Counted from the stretch's first letter, positions 18,001 to 27,436 are shown. The stretch is DNA of 64,000 bases from Methylobacterium sp. J-076 (GCF_022829405.1 NZ_JAKSXW010000074.1:26453-90452), one strand, 5' to 3'. The notes: generated by a model not told the origin, from the letters alone. Numbers and translations are program-made.

Positions 18001-18804
18001 GTGATTCCCGACACCGAACCGAAGCCCGCCGCCCCGCGGCGCGGCACCCGTCTGCTGCTCGGGCTGCTGCCGCCGCTCCTTCTGGCGCTCGGCTGGGAGG
18101 TGGGGGTCGATTCGGGGCTCGTCTCCGGGCGGCTCCTGCCCCCTCCGAGCCGGATCGGCGGCACCCTCTGGGGCCTGGCCGCCTCGGGCGACCTCGCGAT
18201 CCATGTGGAGGCGACGCTGGTGCGCGTCGGCCTCGGCTTCGCCTTCGGCGCCGCCGCCGGCATCCTGGCGGGGGCCCTGGTCGCCACCCTGCCCCGCCTG
18301 CGCTGGCTCGTGGACCCGAGCCTCCAGGCCCTCCGCGCCGTGCCGTCCCTCGCCTGGGTGCCGCTGTTCATCCTGTGGTTCGGCATCCTCGAGACGCCGA
18401 AGGTGCTGCTGATCGCGGTGGGGGTGTTCTTCCCCGTCTATGTCGGGGTGGCGGGCGCCATCGCCTCGGTCGACCGGAAGCTGGTGGAGGTCGGGCGGGT
18501 GTTCCGCCTGTCGAAGGCGGCCCAGGTCCGGCGGATCCTGCTCCCCGCCGTGCTGCCGGCGACGCTCACCGCCCTGCGGACGGGGCTGGGGCTCGGCTTC
18601 CTGTTCGTGGTGGCGGCGGAGCTAATGGGCGCCTCGGAGGGCCTGGGCTACCTGCTGGTGGACGGCCAGCAATTCGGCAAGCCGGACCAGATCATGGCGG
18701 CGATCATCGCCTTCGCCGTGGTCGGCAAGCTGGCGGATGCCGCCCTCGTCGGGCTCACCGCCCCCCTCGTGCGCTGGCAGGACACGGCGCGCGAGACGCT
18801 CTGA
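18001..18804 (+). CDS. ABC transporter permease (SsuC/TauC-like)
   Basis: An inner-membrane permease of 267 residues from the nitrate/sulfonate/taurine importer class, with about six hydrophobic helices. The EAA loop that docks the ATPase is seen as VGRVFRLSKAAQVRRILLPAVLP near residues 163-185. The GTG start at 18001 precedes a short basic segment and first helix, but has no clear ribosome binding site. The matching ATPase gene is 828 bases downstream, interrupted by opposite-strand genes, and no periplasmic binding protein is present in the window. Confidence 0.82.
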   Translation: MIPDTEPKPAAPRRGTRLLLGLLPPLLLALGWEVGVDSGLVSGRLLPPPSRIGGTLWGLAASGDLAIHVEATLVRVGLGFAFGAAAGILAGALVATLPRLRWLVDPSLQALRAVPSLAWVPLFILWFGILETPKVLLIAVGVFFPVYVGVAGAIASVDRKLVEVGRVFRLSKAAQVRRILLPAVLPATLTALRTGLGLGFLFVVAAELMGASEGLGYLLVDGQQFGKPDQIMAAIIAFAVVGKLADAALVGLTAPLVRWQDTARETL

Positions 18805-18831
18805 CGGGGCCGCCCGCAGGAGGGCCGCCGG

Positions 18832-19017
18832 CTAGTCCTTGCCCACACTCTCCCGGGGCCGATCGAGGCCGCCCGGAAAGCCCCGGTGCGACGACCCGGC
18901 CTCACGCTGGGGGGGATCGACCAGCGGAAACAAAGCGGCGAGCCCGGCCGCGACACCGTAGAGGACGGGGTCGGCGTTCAGGCCATCGCGCGGCGGGTGG
19001 AGATCGTTCGTCAGCAT
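18832..19017 (-). CDS. possible small hypothetical protein (61 aa)
   Basis: A 61-codon frame with a moderately hydrophobic centre (VLYGVAAGLAALFPLV) and a charged tail. No family is recognised and the ribosome binding site is weak. The upstream 170 bases are less GC-rich and carry a short dyad at 19140-19157, which gives mild support for a real promoter. Confidence 0.3.
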   Translation of the reverse strand: MLTNDLHPPRDGLNADPVLYGVAAGLAALFPLVDPPQREAGSSHRGFPGGLDRPRESVGKD

Positions 19018-19139
19018 CGTGGGTGTCCGGTCCCACGGCTTGGGCGGAGAGTGGCCCTCATCGCGCGTGGGTGTTCTTCCCGATCAATGCGGCGCGCACG
19101 GGTTTGTTGCATGCGACATAGAAGAATAGGCGCCAATGC

Positions 19140-19157
19140 CACGTATTCGGTCACGTG
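19140..19157. promoter_or_regulatory. short inverted repeat CACGT-N8-ACGTG
   Basis: Perfect 5-bp arms eight bases apart in a locally AT-richer stretch (19080-19190) between the 3' end of the Cys-rich gene and the 61-codon frame. Could be an operator for the latter or chance. Confidence 0.25.
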
Positions 19158-19191
19158 TTCTTCGATATCACGGCACTTGAGCGATAACGCA

Positions 19192-19470
19192 TCACCCCCG
19201 GCGGCGCAGGATCGCCTCTCCGCGGCGAACCGGCAGGGGGCAGGTCTCCGGCACCACCGACATCACCACCGCGCTCGGGCAGCGGGCCTGGCAGCCCTGG
19301 GCGGCGTCGATCTGGTCGCGGCCGCAGGCGTCGGCGAAGCAGACCGTGCCGAGATCCTCGCAGGTGGCCCGGAAATTCCCGGTCGGCACCGGGCGCGACA
19401 GGTCGGCCGCCAGGGTGGGCGCGGCGACGAGCAGGGCCGCGAGCCCGAGGGCGGACGTGAACCGGTTCAT
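19192..19470 (-). CDS. small exported cysteine-rich protein
   Basis: A 92-residue protein with a clear signal peptide (MNRFTSALGLAALLVAAPTLA) and six cysteines in the mature part (spaced in CEDLGTVCFADACGRDQ, then GCQARC and a C near residue 77), suggesting three disulphides in the periplasm. No known family. It lies on the minus strand between the genes for an ABC permease and ATPase on the plus strand. A role as a partner of that importer is only a guess. Confidence 0.65.
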   Translation of the reverse strand: MNRFTSALGLAALLVAAPTLAADLSRPVPTGNFRATCEDLGTVCFADACGRDQIDAAQGCQARCPSAVVMSVVPETCPLPVRRGEAILRRRG

Positions 19471-19632
19471 GGTGCCTCTCCGTGCGGCCCCGGGCGGGGG
19501 ATCCTCACACGACTCCCGGGGGGGCGGGCGGCGTGCGGGAGGCTCTTAGCATTGGCAGGCCGGAGGCACCTGTGTCATTCCCGCGACTGGGAGTGAATGG
19601 CCGTCGGCGGCCCCCTATGATCGGAGCGCGGC

Positions 19633-20412
<780 letters not shown>

Positions 20413-20436
20413 AGCCACCCTCACCGGAGAGACGCC

Positions 20437-20967
20437 ATGCCCCTCTACGCCCTCGACGACCACGTCCCCCGGCTCGCCGACCCGGACCGCACCTGGATTG
20501 CGCCGGACGCGACGGTGATCGGGCGGGTGGAGCTGGGCCTCGATGTCGGGATCTGGTTCGGGGCGACGCTGCGGGGGGACAACGAGCCGATCTGCATCGG
20601 CGCCCGCAGCAACGTGCAGGAGGGCGTGGTGATGCACGTCGATCCCGGCTTCCCCCTGACCCTGGGTGAAGACGTCACGGTGGGCCACGGGGCCATCGTC
20701 CACGGCTGCACCATCGGCGACGGCACGCTGATCGGCATGGGCGCGACGATCCTCAACGGGGCGAAGATCGGCCGGGGCAGCCTCGTGGGCGCCAACGCGC
20801 TGGTCACCGAGGGCAAGGAATTCCCGGATTACAGCCTGATCGTCGGCGCCCCCGCCAAGGCGATCCGGGTGCTCGACGAGGCGGCCATCGCGGGCCTCCT
20901 CGACTCGGCCCGGCGCTACGTGGAGAACGGCCGCCGCTACGCGAAGGGGCTGCGGCGGGTGGACTGA
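20437..20967 (+). CDS. gamma-carbonic anhydrase-like hexapeptide-repeat protein
   Basis: A 176-residue left-handed beta-helix protein of the YrdA/PaaY family: repeated hexapeptides (IAPDATVIGRVELG, CIGARSNVQEGVVMHVD, TVGHGAIVHGCTIGDGTLIGMGATI) and three His at metal-binding positions (MHVD, GHGAIVHG). Members bind Zn or other metal; some hydrate CO2 and others act as thioesterases. Being next to serine-cycle genes that consume bicarbonate makes a carbonic anhydrase role attractive but unproven. GGAGAG ribosome binding site. Confidence 0.87.
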   Translation: MPLYALDDHVPRLADPDRTWIAPDATVIGRVELGLDVGIWFGATLRGDNEPICIGARSNVQEGVVMHVDPGFPLTLGEDVTVGHGAIVHGCTIGDGTLIGMGATILNGAKIGRGSLVGANALVTEGKEFPDYSLIVGAPAKAIRVLDEAAIAGLLDSARRYVENGRRYAKGLRRVD

Positions 20968-20975
20968 GCGTGAGG

Positions 20976-21005
20976 CCCCCTCTCCCCGCCTGCGGGGAGA
21001 GGGGG
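20976..21005. terminator. bidirectional hairpin between the gamma-CA-like gene and fch
   Basis: Perfect 14-bp arms (CCCCCTCTCCCCGC and its complement) around a 2-base centre, located between two convergent stop codons (20967 and 21017). No T-run. It belongs to a family of short GC palindromes also seen at 35643, 37376 and 63758. Confidence 0.65.
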
Positions 21006-21016
21006 GAGGGTGCCCC

Positions 21017-21661
21017 TCAGTTCACCTTCGCCTTGACCACCTCGTAGACCTTTTCGGTCAGCGGCCCGGCCTCGGCGAGGATGGTTTCCAGCTCGTCCAG
21101 GCGCTCCTGGGCGAAGTCCCGGTCCTCGATCCCCTTGGCGTTGACGTAGACGTTCAGCGCCGCGCTGCGCAGGCCGGCATGGGCGGAGAGCACCGCCACG
21201 CCCGCATCCGAGACGACGTTGAGGTTGCCCTTGTCGGCCGTGATCGCGGCGAGGTCGATCACCGCCCGGCAGGCCCGGCAGCAGGAGAGCGGCACGTCGG
21301 TCGCCTCCTTGAGCGCCGCCTGGATCCGCTCGGCGCGGGACGCCTTCTCCTCGTCGGTGCCCTTGGGCAGGCCGTAGGCGGCCATCACCGCGTCGAAGGC
21401 GGCGACGTCCTGCGCGATCATGCCGGTGAGGCCGACGCGCAGGCCCTCGGAGCGGGCCAGCACGTCCTTCAGCTCCGCCTCGACCTCGGCGTACTTCTTC
21501 TTGCCGATGGTCAGGTTGCAGACCATCGAGACCAGGGCCGCGCCCATGGCGCCGGAGATCGCCGCCGCACCGCCGCCGCCGGGGGTGGGGGCGGCGCTGG
21601 CGAGCTCCGTCAGGAACGTCTGGATCGAGTCGTTCTCGGGTTGGGTCTTGTCGCCCATCAC
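21017..21661 (-). CDS. fch: methenyltetrahydrofolate cyclohydrolase
   Basis: Interconverts methenyl-H4F and formyl-H4F, part of the tetrahydrofolate C1 branch feeding the serine cycle. The 214-residue protein is very close to M. extorquens Fch as I remember it (FLTELASAAPTPGGGG, VSMVCNLTIGKKKY, LRSAALNVYVNAKG). The first codons overlap the mtdA stop (ATGATG start region), so translation is coupled. Family: FTCD_C cyclodeaminase/cyclohydrolase fold, not FolD. Last gene of sga-hprA-mtdA-fch. Confidence 0.95.
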   Translation of the reverse strand: MMGDKTQPENDSIQTFLTELASAAPTPGGGGAAAISGAMGAALVSMVCNLTIGKKKYAEVEAELKDVLARSEGLRVGLTGMIAQDVAAFDAVMAAYGLPKGTDEEKASRAERIQAALKEATDVPLSCCRACRAVIDLAAITADKGNLNVVSDAGVAVLSAHAGLRSAALNVYVNAKGIEDRDFAQERLDELETILAEAGPLTEKVYEVVKAKVN

Positions 21662-22518
21662 GCCATCTCCTTGGCGAGCGCGTAGATCTCCTCGGCGTCG
21701 AAGACGCGGTCGGTGCTCTCGAACAGCTTGCCGATGCAGGCCCGGTGCAGCTTGAGCTTGAGACCGCCGATGCCGAGGGCACCGAAGGCGCTCTTGCCGT
21801 GGCGCTCCTTGCCCTTGTCCATCGCATCGACCCCGCCGATGCCGGCCGGGGGCTGGGCGTTGTAGTCGGCCAGGAACTCCACGGCCGAATCGTCGGACCA
21901 GGCCGACTCCGGCAGCAGCTCGACGCCGATGGCGCCGGCCGAGAACACGAGATTCTTGCCCTTGGCGAGGGCGATGCGGGACGCCTCGTCCGGCGTCGCG
22001 GCGGCGGAGACGTTCACCTTGAAGCGCCGGTTGATCGCGTCGGCGGCAGCCTGGGTCTTGTCGAGGCTGCGGCCGGCGATGGTCACCAGAGCGCCCTCGC
22101 CCGCCAGCAGCGCGGCCGAGCGCATCCCCACCGGGCCGGTGCCCGCCAGGACCACGGCGGTCTTGCCCTGCAGCGAGCCGGCGGCCTTGGCGACCAGGGC
22201 GACGCCCGCGGCGGCCGTGGTGTTGGAGCCGTTGGAATCGAGCATGCAGGAGACGCGGAACGGCCCGAAGAAGCGCTTCTTCACCGCCTCGAACACCGCC
22301 TCGCCCTCGGCCATGCTGCCGCCGCCGACGAAGATCGCGGTCGACTTCTTCTCCGAGCCGCCGCGGGTGTAGATCGTCCCATCGACGAAGGCGCCGACAT
22401 TGTCCGGCGTGACGTTGCCGTAGCCGGTGATGTGGTCGGCCCCGCCATCGTAGCCCACCACCACGTCGAAGACGCTCGGGGCGGAATCGGTGTCGAACTG
22501 GAACAGCAGCTTTTTCAT
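21658..22518 (-). CDS. mtdA: NADP-dependent methylene-tetrahydrofolate/methylene-tetrahydromethanopterin dehydrogenase
   Basis: Oxidises methylene-H4F (and methylene-H4MPT) with NADP+, the switch point between C1 assimilation and oxidation. It is 286 residues, nearly identical in motif content to M. extorquens MtdA: KKLLFQFDTD N-terminus, GYDGGADHITGYGNV, VLAGTGPVGMRSA (Rossmann NADP site near 130-145) and ADYNAQPPAGIGG. MtdA is almost diagnostic for serine-cycle methylotrophs. It is followed directly by fch and separated from hprA by a palindromic repeat. Confidence 0.96.
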   Translation of the reverse strand: MKKLLFQFDTDSAPSVFDVVVGYDGGADHITGYGNVTPDNVGAFVDGTIYTRGGSEKKSTAIFVGGGSMAEGEAVFEAVKKRFFGPFRVSCMLDSNGSNTTAAAGVALVAKAAGSLQGKTAVVLAGTGPVGMRSAALLAGEGALVTIAGRSLDKTQAAADAINRRFKVNVSAAATPDEASRIALAKGKNLVFSAGAIGVELLPESAWSDDSAVEFLADYNAQPPAGIGGVDAMDKGKERHGKSAFGALGIGGLKLKLHRACIGKLFESTDRVFDAEEIYALAKEMA

Positions 22519-22567
22519 GGGCTCGTGAGTCCTGCTTTCAAATCAGGTCAATGTATTGATCCGCTCA

Positions 22568-22662
22568 CCGTCTTTGCGAGCGGAGCGAAGCAATCCAGGG
22601 CAGCGCCACATCCTGAGACGTCCCGCCGCCCTGGATCGCTTCACTGCGTTCGCGATGACGGG
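22568..22662. repeat. palindromic repeat, type 1, in the hprA-mtdA gap
   Basis: Same element as at 13651-13746: arms CCGTC(T)TTGCGAGC...GCGAAGCAATCCAGGG against CCCTGGATCGCTTC...GATGACGG, with the shared central GCCACATC and GTCCCGCCGCC. It is located between two co-directional serine-cycle genes. Confidence 0.85.
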
Positions 22663-22675
22663 GGTGAGGCGAAAC

Positions 22676-23620
22676 CTACCCCTGGACCACGTTCTGCGGC
22701 TTGCCGGCGACGAACGCCTCGACGTTGTCCACGAGCTGGTCGGCGAGGATCTGCATCGCCTCCTTGCTCGCCCAGGCGACGTGCGGAGTCACGATGAGGT
22801 TCGGCAGGTCGGCCTCGCACAGGATGTTGCCGTCCCGGGGGGGCTCCTGCACCACCACGTCGAAGCCGGCGCCGGCGATGGTGCCGTCCTTGAGGGCCTC
22901 CAGCAGGGCCGCCTCGTCCACCAGCCCGCCCCGGGCGGTGTTGATGAGGATGGCGTTCTTCTTCATCCGCTTGAGTTCGGCGGCGCCGATCAGGCCCTTC
23001 GTCTCCGGCGTGAGCGGGACGTGCAGGGTGATGACGTCGGACTGGGTGAGCACCGTCTCGAAATCCGAGAGGCCCTCCTGCGGGAAGGTGTCGTAGGCCA
23101 GCACCTTCATGCCCAGCGCCTCGGCCCGCTTGGCGATGGACTTGCCCAGCGCCCCGTAGCCGACGATGCCCAGCGTCGAGCCGGCGATGTCGTAGATCGG
23201 GTAGTCGAAGTAGCAGAACTGCGCCGACTTCGCCCAATCGCCCCGCTTCACCGAGTTGGCGTAGGGCACGATGGCCCGGCGCAGGGCGAACATCAGCCCC
23301 ACCACGTGCTCGGGCACGGTGTTGAAGGCGTAGTTGCGGATGTTGACGACGGTGATGCCTTGCGCCTTCGCCTGGGCCTTGTCGACCACGTCCGTGCCGG
23401 TGGCGGCCACCGCGATGAGCTTCAGGTCGGGGAGCTGCTTCAGCGTCTCGGCGCGCATCGGCACCTTGTTGATCAGGGCGATCTCGGCGCCCTTCAGCCG
23501 CTCGACCGTGTCCTCCGGCGTCCAGGTCGAGTCGTGCTCGACATATTCATGCTCGAAGCTGAACGGTTTCAGCGTCGCGTCGAGCGATTCCCGGTCGAGG
23601 AACACGATTCGTTTCGCCAT
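22676..23620 (-). CDS. hprA: glycerate dehydrogenase / hydroxypyruvate reductase
   Basis: Reduces hydroxypyruvate to D-glycerate with NAD(P)H in the serine cycle. The 314-residue D-2-hydroxyacid dehydrogenase starts MAKRIVFLDRESLDATL. The Rossmann motif is LGIVGYGALGKSIAK (near 150), the substrate Arg is in NTARGGLVDE, and the catalytic Glu/His are in the C-terminal TPHVAWASKEAMQ region. It is second in the sga operon. Confidence 0.95.
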   Translation of the reverse strand: MAKRIVFLDRESLDATLKPFSFEHEYVEHDSTWTPEDTVERLKGAEIALINKVPMRAETLKQLPDLKLIAVAATGTDVVDKAQAKAQGITVVNIRNYAFNTVPEHVVGLMFALRRAIVPYANSVKRGDWAKSAQFCYFDYPIYDIAGSTLGIVGYGALGKSIAKRAEALGMKVLAYDTFPQEGLSDFETVLTQSDVITLHVPLTPETKGLIGAAELKRMKKNAILINTARGGLVDEAALLEALKDGTIAGAGFDVVVQEPPRDGNILCEADLPNLIVTPHVAWASKEAMQILADQLVDNVEAFVAGKPQNVVQG

Positions 23621-23686
23621 GGGTCGTCGGCTCCCTCTCCGGCGGCGCGCCTTCCCGGCGGCGCTCTGCGGTCCATTCCATCCCTC

Positions 23687-23781
23687 CCGTCCCCGCGGGC
23701 GACGCGAAGCGACCCGAGGGCGCGGGACGCCCCCGAAGGTGGCGCCGCCCTGGATGACTTCAGTGCCGCCCGCGAGGACGG
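23687..23781. repeat. degenerate type 1 palindromic repeat in the sga-hprA gap
   Basis: CCGTCCCCGCGGGCGACGCG at the left and GCCCGCGAGGACGG at the right preserve the outline and size (95 bp) of the type 1 element, including the GCCGCCCTGGAT segment, but the arms have drifted. This is the third intercistronic gap of the serine-cycle operons with such an element of the same type. Confidence 0.6.
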
Positions 23782-23853
23782 CGATGCGCGAGGTTCACAC
23801 CACCGCGGCAGCGCTCGCAAGGGGCGGAGGACCGAGGCCCTCCGCCCTGTGCC

Positions 23854-25065
23854 TCACGCCTTGTGCAGCGGGTTCTCACGCAGGTAGCTCGAGGCCGCGG
23901 CGACGCCGGAGCCGGGGGTGAGCGTCATCCCGCAATCGATCATGGCCATCTCCGCGCCCGCGATGGCGCCGAGCAGCGACAGCTCGTTGAGGTCGCCCAG
24001 GTGGCCGATGCGGAAGACCTTGCCCGCGACCTTCGAGAGGCCCGCCCCGAGGGAGAGGTTGTAGCGCTCGTAGGCGTGGATGATGATCTTGGCGGCATCG
24101 ACGCCCTCCGGCACGACGATGGCCGTGACGGTGTCGGAGTTCCACTTGGGCTCCTTGGCGCAGGGCTTGAGGCCCCAGGCCGCCACCGCCTGCCGGGTCG
24201 CCTCGGCGAGGACGTGGTGGCGGTGGTAGATGTTCTCGATCCCTTCTTCCTTCATCGTGGCCAGCGCCTCGCGCAGGCCGTAGAGGAGCGGCAGGGCCGG
24301 GGTGTAGGGGAAGTAGCCGCCCTTGTTGGCGTTCAGCTGGTCGGCCCAGGCGAAGTAGACGTGGCCGAGCCGGTCGTTGCTGCCGGACTGGCCACCCTCG
24401 GCGACCTTGAGCGCCTTCTGGCTGACGCAGAGCAGGCCGAGGCCGGCGGGCAGCATGAAGCCCTTCTGCGACCCCGCCACCGCGCAGTCGACCTTCCACT
24501 CGTCCATCTTGAACGGCAGCGAGCCGATGGAGGAGATGCCGTCCACGAACAGCAGCGCCGGGTGGCCGGCGGCGTCGATCGCCTTGCGCACGGCGCCGAT
24601 GTCGCTCGTCACGCCGGTGGCGGTCTCGTTGTGGACGATCATCACCGCCTTGATGGCGTGGTCCTTGTCGGCCCGCAGGGCCTCGCCGATCTTCTCCGGA
24701 TCCGCGCCGGTGCCCCACTCCTCGTCCTGGACGATCACGTCGAGGCCGAGGCGCGCGGCCATGTCGGTCCAGAGGTGGCTGAACTGGCCGAAGCGGGCCA
24801 CGACCACCTTGTCACCGCGGCAGAGGGTGTTGGTGAGCGCCGATTCCCAGATGCCCGTGCCGGAGGACGGGAACAGCAGGACCGTGCCTTCGGTGGAGCC
24901 GAAGACCATCTTGGCGTCCTGGAACAGGGGCTTGGCGAGCTCGGGGAAGCTCGGCGAGCGGTGATCCTCGGACTGCACGGACATCGCGCGGATGACCCGG
25001 TCGGGGATGGTGGTCGGGCCTGGGATGAACAGGTGGTTGCGACCGGGACGCCGGGATGCGGCCAT
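23854..25065 (-). CDS. sga: serine-glyoxylate aminotransferase
   Basis: Transfers the amino group from serine to glyoxylate, giving hydroxypyruvate and glycine, the first committed serine-cycle reaction. The 403-residue class V PLP aminotransferase starts MAASRRPGRNHLFIPGPTTIP after a TCGGAGGAG ribosome binding site, exactly as in M. extorquens. The PLP Lys lies in AGSQKGFMLPAGL near residue 200. The open frame continues 127 codons upstream, but that part is noncoding leader. First gene of its operon. Confidence 0.96.
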   Translation of the reverse strand: MAASRRPGRNHLFIPGPTTIPDRVIRAMSVQSEDHRSPSFPELAKPLFQDAKMVFGSTEGTVLLFPSSGTGIWESALTNTLCRGDKVVVARFGQFSHLWTDMAARLGLDVIVQDEEWGTGADPEKIGEALRADKDHAIKAVMIVHNETATGVTSDIGAVRKAIDAAGHPALLFVDGISSIGSLPFKMDEWKVDCAVAGSQKGFMLPAGLGLLCVSQKALKVAEGGQSGSNDRLGHVYFAWADQLNANKGGYFPYTPALPLLYGLREALATMKEEGIENIYHRHHVLAEATRQAVAAWGLKPCAKEPKWNSDTVTAIVVPEGVDAAKIIIHAYERYNLSLGAGLSKVAGKVFRIGHLGDLNELSLLGAIAGAEMAMIDCGMTLTPGSGVAAASSYLRENPLHKA

Positions 25066-25368
25066 GATGTCTCCTCCGAATGGTTTCGCGCACGGGATCG
25101 GGCCCGGCGCGGGATCTGTCGCGCGTGTCGTGACGGGGCATCGGGGAAGTGGCGGGAGCCTCCCACCCGCCATCGGCGGCCGGGGAACTGCCCTGGACCC
25201 TGGGCGCTGCGGAGCGGCAGGCGGCTCGTGCCGCTCGCGTCGCGGCGCGCGTTCCCGCGCCGGTCGCCTCCGATGTGCCGTCCTATCCTCGCGGCGTCGG
25301 TTCGCGCGCCGCCTTCCCTTCCGCACCTGCCCCACCGGCGGCCCGGGCAGGGCCGTCGGATCAAATGT

Positions 25369-25397
25369 ATTATGGGATGGGGCTGCTCGAAAGGAAA
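25369..25397 (-). promoter_or_regulatory. candidate sga operon promoter
   Basis: On the minus strand, CATAAT (25374-25369) and TTTCCT (25397-25392) are 17 bases apart: a near-consensus -10 with a weak -35, suggesting an activator-dependent promoter about 300 bases before sga. The 506-base gap 25066-25571 is divergent toward the LpxH-like gene; apart from this promoter, the palindrome at 25407 and the sga ribosome binding site I see nothing else in it. Confidence 0.45.
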
Positions 25398-25406
25398 ACC
25401 GGAAAA

Positions 25407-25416
25407 TCTTCGAAGA
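25407..25416. promoter_or_regulatory. 10-bp palindrome TCTTCGAAGA upstream of the sga promoter
   Basis: A perfect dyad ten bases upstream of the predicted -35, in an A-rich stretch (25385-25435). The position suits an activator; it does not show the T-N11-A geometry found before mtkA. Confidence 0.3.
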
Positions 25417-25571
25417 AAGGGCAAAAAAATTTGGCGTGCAGTGCAACCTGCGGCCATCAAGGTTGAGGGAACGATCTTGCGACGGTTCGACCTGTCCCGC
25501 CGGCCGCCAGCGTCATCAAAATGAGATGGGATCGCGCTCTGGATCCCGGCGCATTACGCCGGGAGAACGCC

Positions 25572-26399
25572 GTGGCAGAGGACGACGACAGGCCGATCCG
25601 CGTCCGCACCCTGTTCCTGTCCGACCTGCACCTCGGCACCCGCGGGTGCCAGGCGGGGATGCTGCTCGGCTTCCTGAGGGATTACGACGCGGACACCATC
25701 TACCTCGTCGGCGACATCGTCGACGGGTGGCAGCTCAAATCCGGCTGGTACTGGCCGCAGGCCCACAACGACGTGGTGCAGAAGCTCCTGCGCAAGGTCC
25801 GCAAGGGAACCCACGTCGTCTACCTGCCGGGCAACCACGACGAGTTCCTGCGCAACTACGTCGGCACGACCTTCGGCGGCATCGAGATCGCCGACACCGC
25901 GATCCACGAGGCGGCGGACGGGCGGCGCTACCTCGTGATCCACGGCGACCAGTTCGACATGGTGATGCGCCACCAGCGCTGGCTCGCCCATCTCGGGGAC
26001 GGGGCCTACACCCTCGCTTTGTGGTTGAATACGGTCCTCAACCGTTTCCGGCGCCGGCTCGGCCTGTCGTACTGGTCGCTCTCGGCCTGGGCGAAGCTGA
26101 AGGTGAAGAACGCCGTCAGCTTCATCGGCAAGTTCGAGGAGATCCTGGCCGAGGAGGCCCGCCGCCGGGGCGCCCAGGGGGTGATCTGCGGCCACATCCA
26201 CCACGCCGCCGACCGGGCGATCGACGACCTGCGCTACCTCAACACCGGCGACTGGGTGGAATCCTGCACCGGCATCGTCGAGCATTACGACGGCCGCATC
26301 GAGGTGCTGCACTACCCGTCCGTACTCCGGGCCAGGGAAGCGCAGGCGCTGACGGAGGCCCAGGAGGCGCTGCCGCCGGGCCGGAGAGCGGTCGCTTGA
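25572..26399 (+). CDS. UDP-2,3-diacylglucosamine diphosphatase-like metallophosphoesterase
   Basis: A 275-residue calcineurin-like phosphoesterase. The metal ligands are in order: SDLHLG (near 18-23), GDIVDG, GNHDEF, HGDQFD and GHIHH (near 200-210). The pattern matches the LpxH-like enzymes that hydrolyse UDP-2,3-diacylglucosamine in lipid A synthesis; alphaproteobacteria usually use LpxI, so the exact substrate may differ. Start taken as GTG 25572 (GGGAGAA just upstream) rather than ATG 25521. It overlaps the glycosyltransferase gene (TTGA), so both probably act on the same envelope lipid. Confidence 0.8.
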   Translation: MAEDDDRPIRVRTLFLSDLHLGTRGCQAGMLLGFLRDYDADTIYLVGDIVDGWQLKSGWYWPQAHNDVVQKLLRKVRKGTHVVYLPGNHDEFLRNYVGTTFGGIEIADTAIHEAADGRRYLVIHGDQFDMVMRHQRWLAHLGDGAYTLALWLNTVLNRFRRRLGLSYWSLSAWAKLKVKNAVSFIGKFEEILAEEARRRGAQGVICGHIHHAADRAIDDLRYLNTGDWVESCTGIVEHYDGRIEVLHYPSVLRAREAQALTEAQEALPPGRRAVA

Positions 26400-27436
26400 G
26401 GCTGCTGATCGCGAGCGACGCGTGGCACCCGCAGGTCAACGGCGTGGTGCGCTCCCTGGAGCAGATGGTGCGCCGCGCCCCCGCCCACGGCTTCCGGGCG
26501 AGCGTGCTGAGCCCGTCCGAGTTTCCCTCCATGCCCCTGCCGGGCTACCCCGAGATCCGCCTCGCCTGTCCGGTGCCGGGGCGCCTGGCCGCCCGCTGGG
26601 ACGCGGTGGGGCCGACCCATGTCCACATCGCCACCGAGGGGCCGGTGGGCTTCGCGGTGCGGCGGCGCTGCCTGAGCCGGCGGCTGCCCTTCACCACGAG
26701 CTACCACACCCGCTTCCCGGAATACCTCGCCGCCCGCGCCCCCGTGCCGGAGGCGTGGTCCTACGCCTACCTGCGCCGTTTCCACGGGGCCGCCCAGGGC
26801 ACGATGGTGAGCACCGCGAGCCTCCAGGGCGAGCTGGAGGACCGGGGCTTCGGCCGGATCATGCGCTGGACTCGGGGCGTCGACACCGACCTGTTCCGCC
26901 CGGCCGCGCCGGACGCCCCCGTGCCCGCCGACCTCGCCGGGCTGCCCCGGCCGTTCTTCCTGTTCGTCGGCCGCCTCGCGATCGAGAAGAACATCGCCGC
27001 CTTCCTGGCCCTCGACCTGCCGGGCACCAAGGTGGTGATCGGCGACGGGCCGGACCGGGCGCGGCTGCAAGCCCTGGCGCCGGAGGCGCGGTTCCTCGGC
27101 ACCCGGACGGGCTCCGACCTCGCGGCGCTCTACGCCGCCTGCGACGCGTTCGTCTTCCCGAGCGTGACCGACACGTTCGGGATCGTCCTGCTCGAGGCCC
27201 TGGCCTGCGGCCTGCCGGTCGCCGCCTTCCCCGTGCCCGGCCCCCTCGACGTCATCGCCACGGGCGGCGTCGGGATCCTCGACCGCGACCTGCGCGCGGC
27301 GGCGCTCGGCGCCCTCACCCTGTCGCGCAAAGCCTGCCGCGAAGAGGCCCTGCGCCGGGGCTGGGACGAGAGTGCCCGCCAGTTCTACGGCAACATCGTC
27401 CTCGCCCGCAGCCGGGCCGAGCCCGAGGCGGCCTGA
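26396..27436 (+). CDS. GT4-family glycosyltransferase (MgtA/alpha-mannosyltransferase-like)
   Basis: A 346-residue GT-B retaining glycosyltransferase starting at a TTG that overlaps the previous stop. The N-terminal domain has LLIASDAWHPQVNGVVRSLEQM; the C-terminal donor domain has FLFVGRLAIEKNIAAFL, VIGDGPDRARL and the EX7E-type FPSVTDTFGIVLLEALACGLPVAAF. This outline fits GDP-mannose- or UDP-sugar-dependent glycolipid synthases such as MgtA. Coupling to the metallophosphoesterase suggests a glycolipid route in the inner membrane. Confidence 0.85.
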   Translation: MRLLIASDAWHPQVNGVVRSLEQMVRRAPAHGFRASVLSPSEFPSMPLPGYPEIRLACPVPGRLAARWDAVGPTHVHIATEGPVGFAVRRRCLSRRLPFTTSYHTRFPEYLAARAPVPEAWSYAYLRRFHGAAQGTMVSTASLQGELEDRGFGRIMRWTRGVDTDLFRPAAPDAPVPADLAGLPRPFFLFVGRLAIEKNIAAFLALDLPGTKVVIGDGPDRARLQALAPEARFLGTRTGSDLAALYAACDAFVFPSVTDTFGIVLLEALACGLPVAAFPVPGPLDVIATGGVGILDRDLRAAALGALTLSRKACREEALRRGWDESARQFYGNIVLARSRAEPEAA

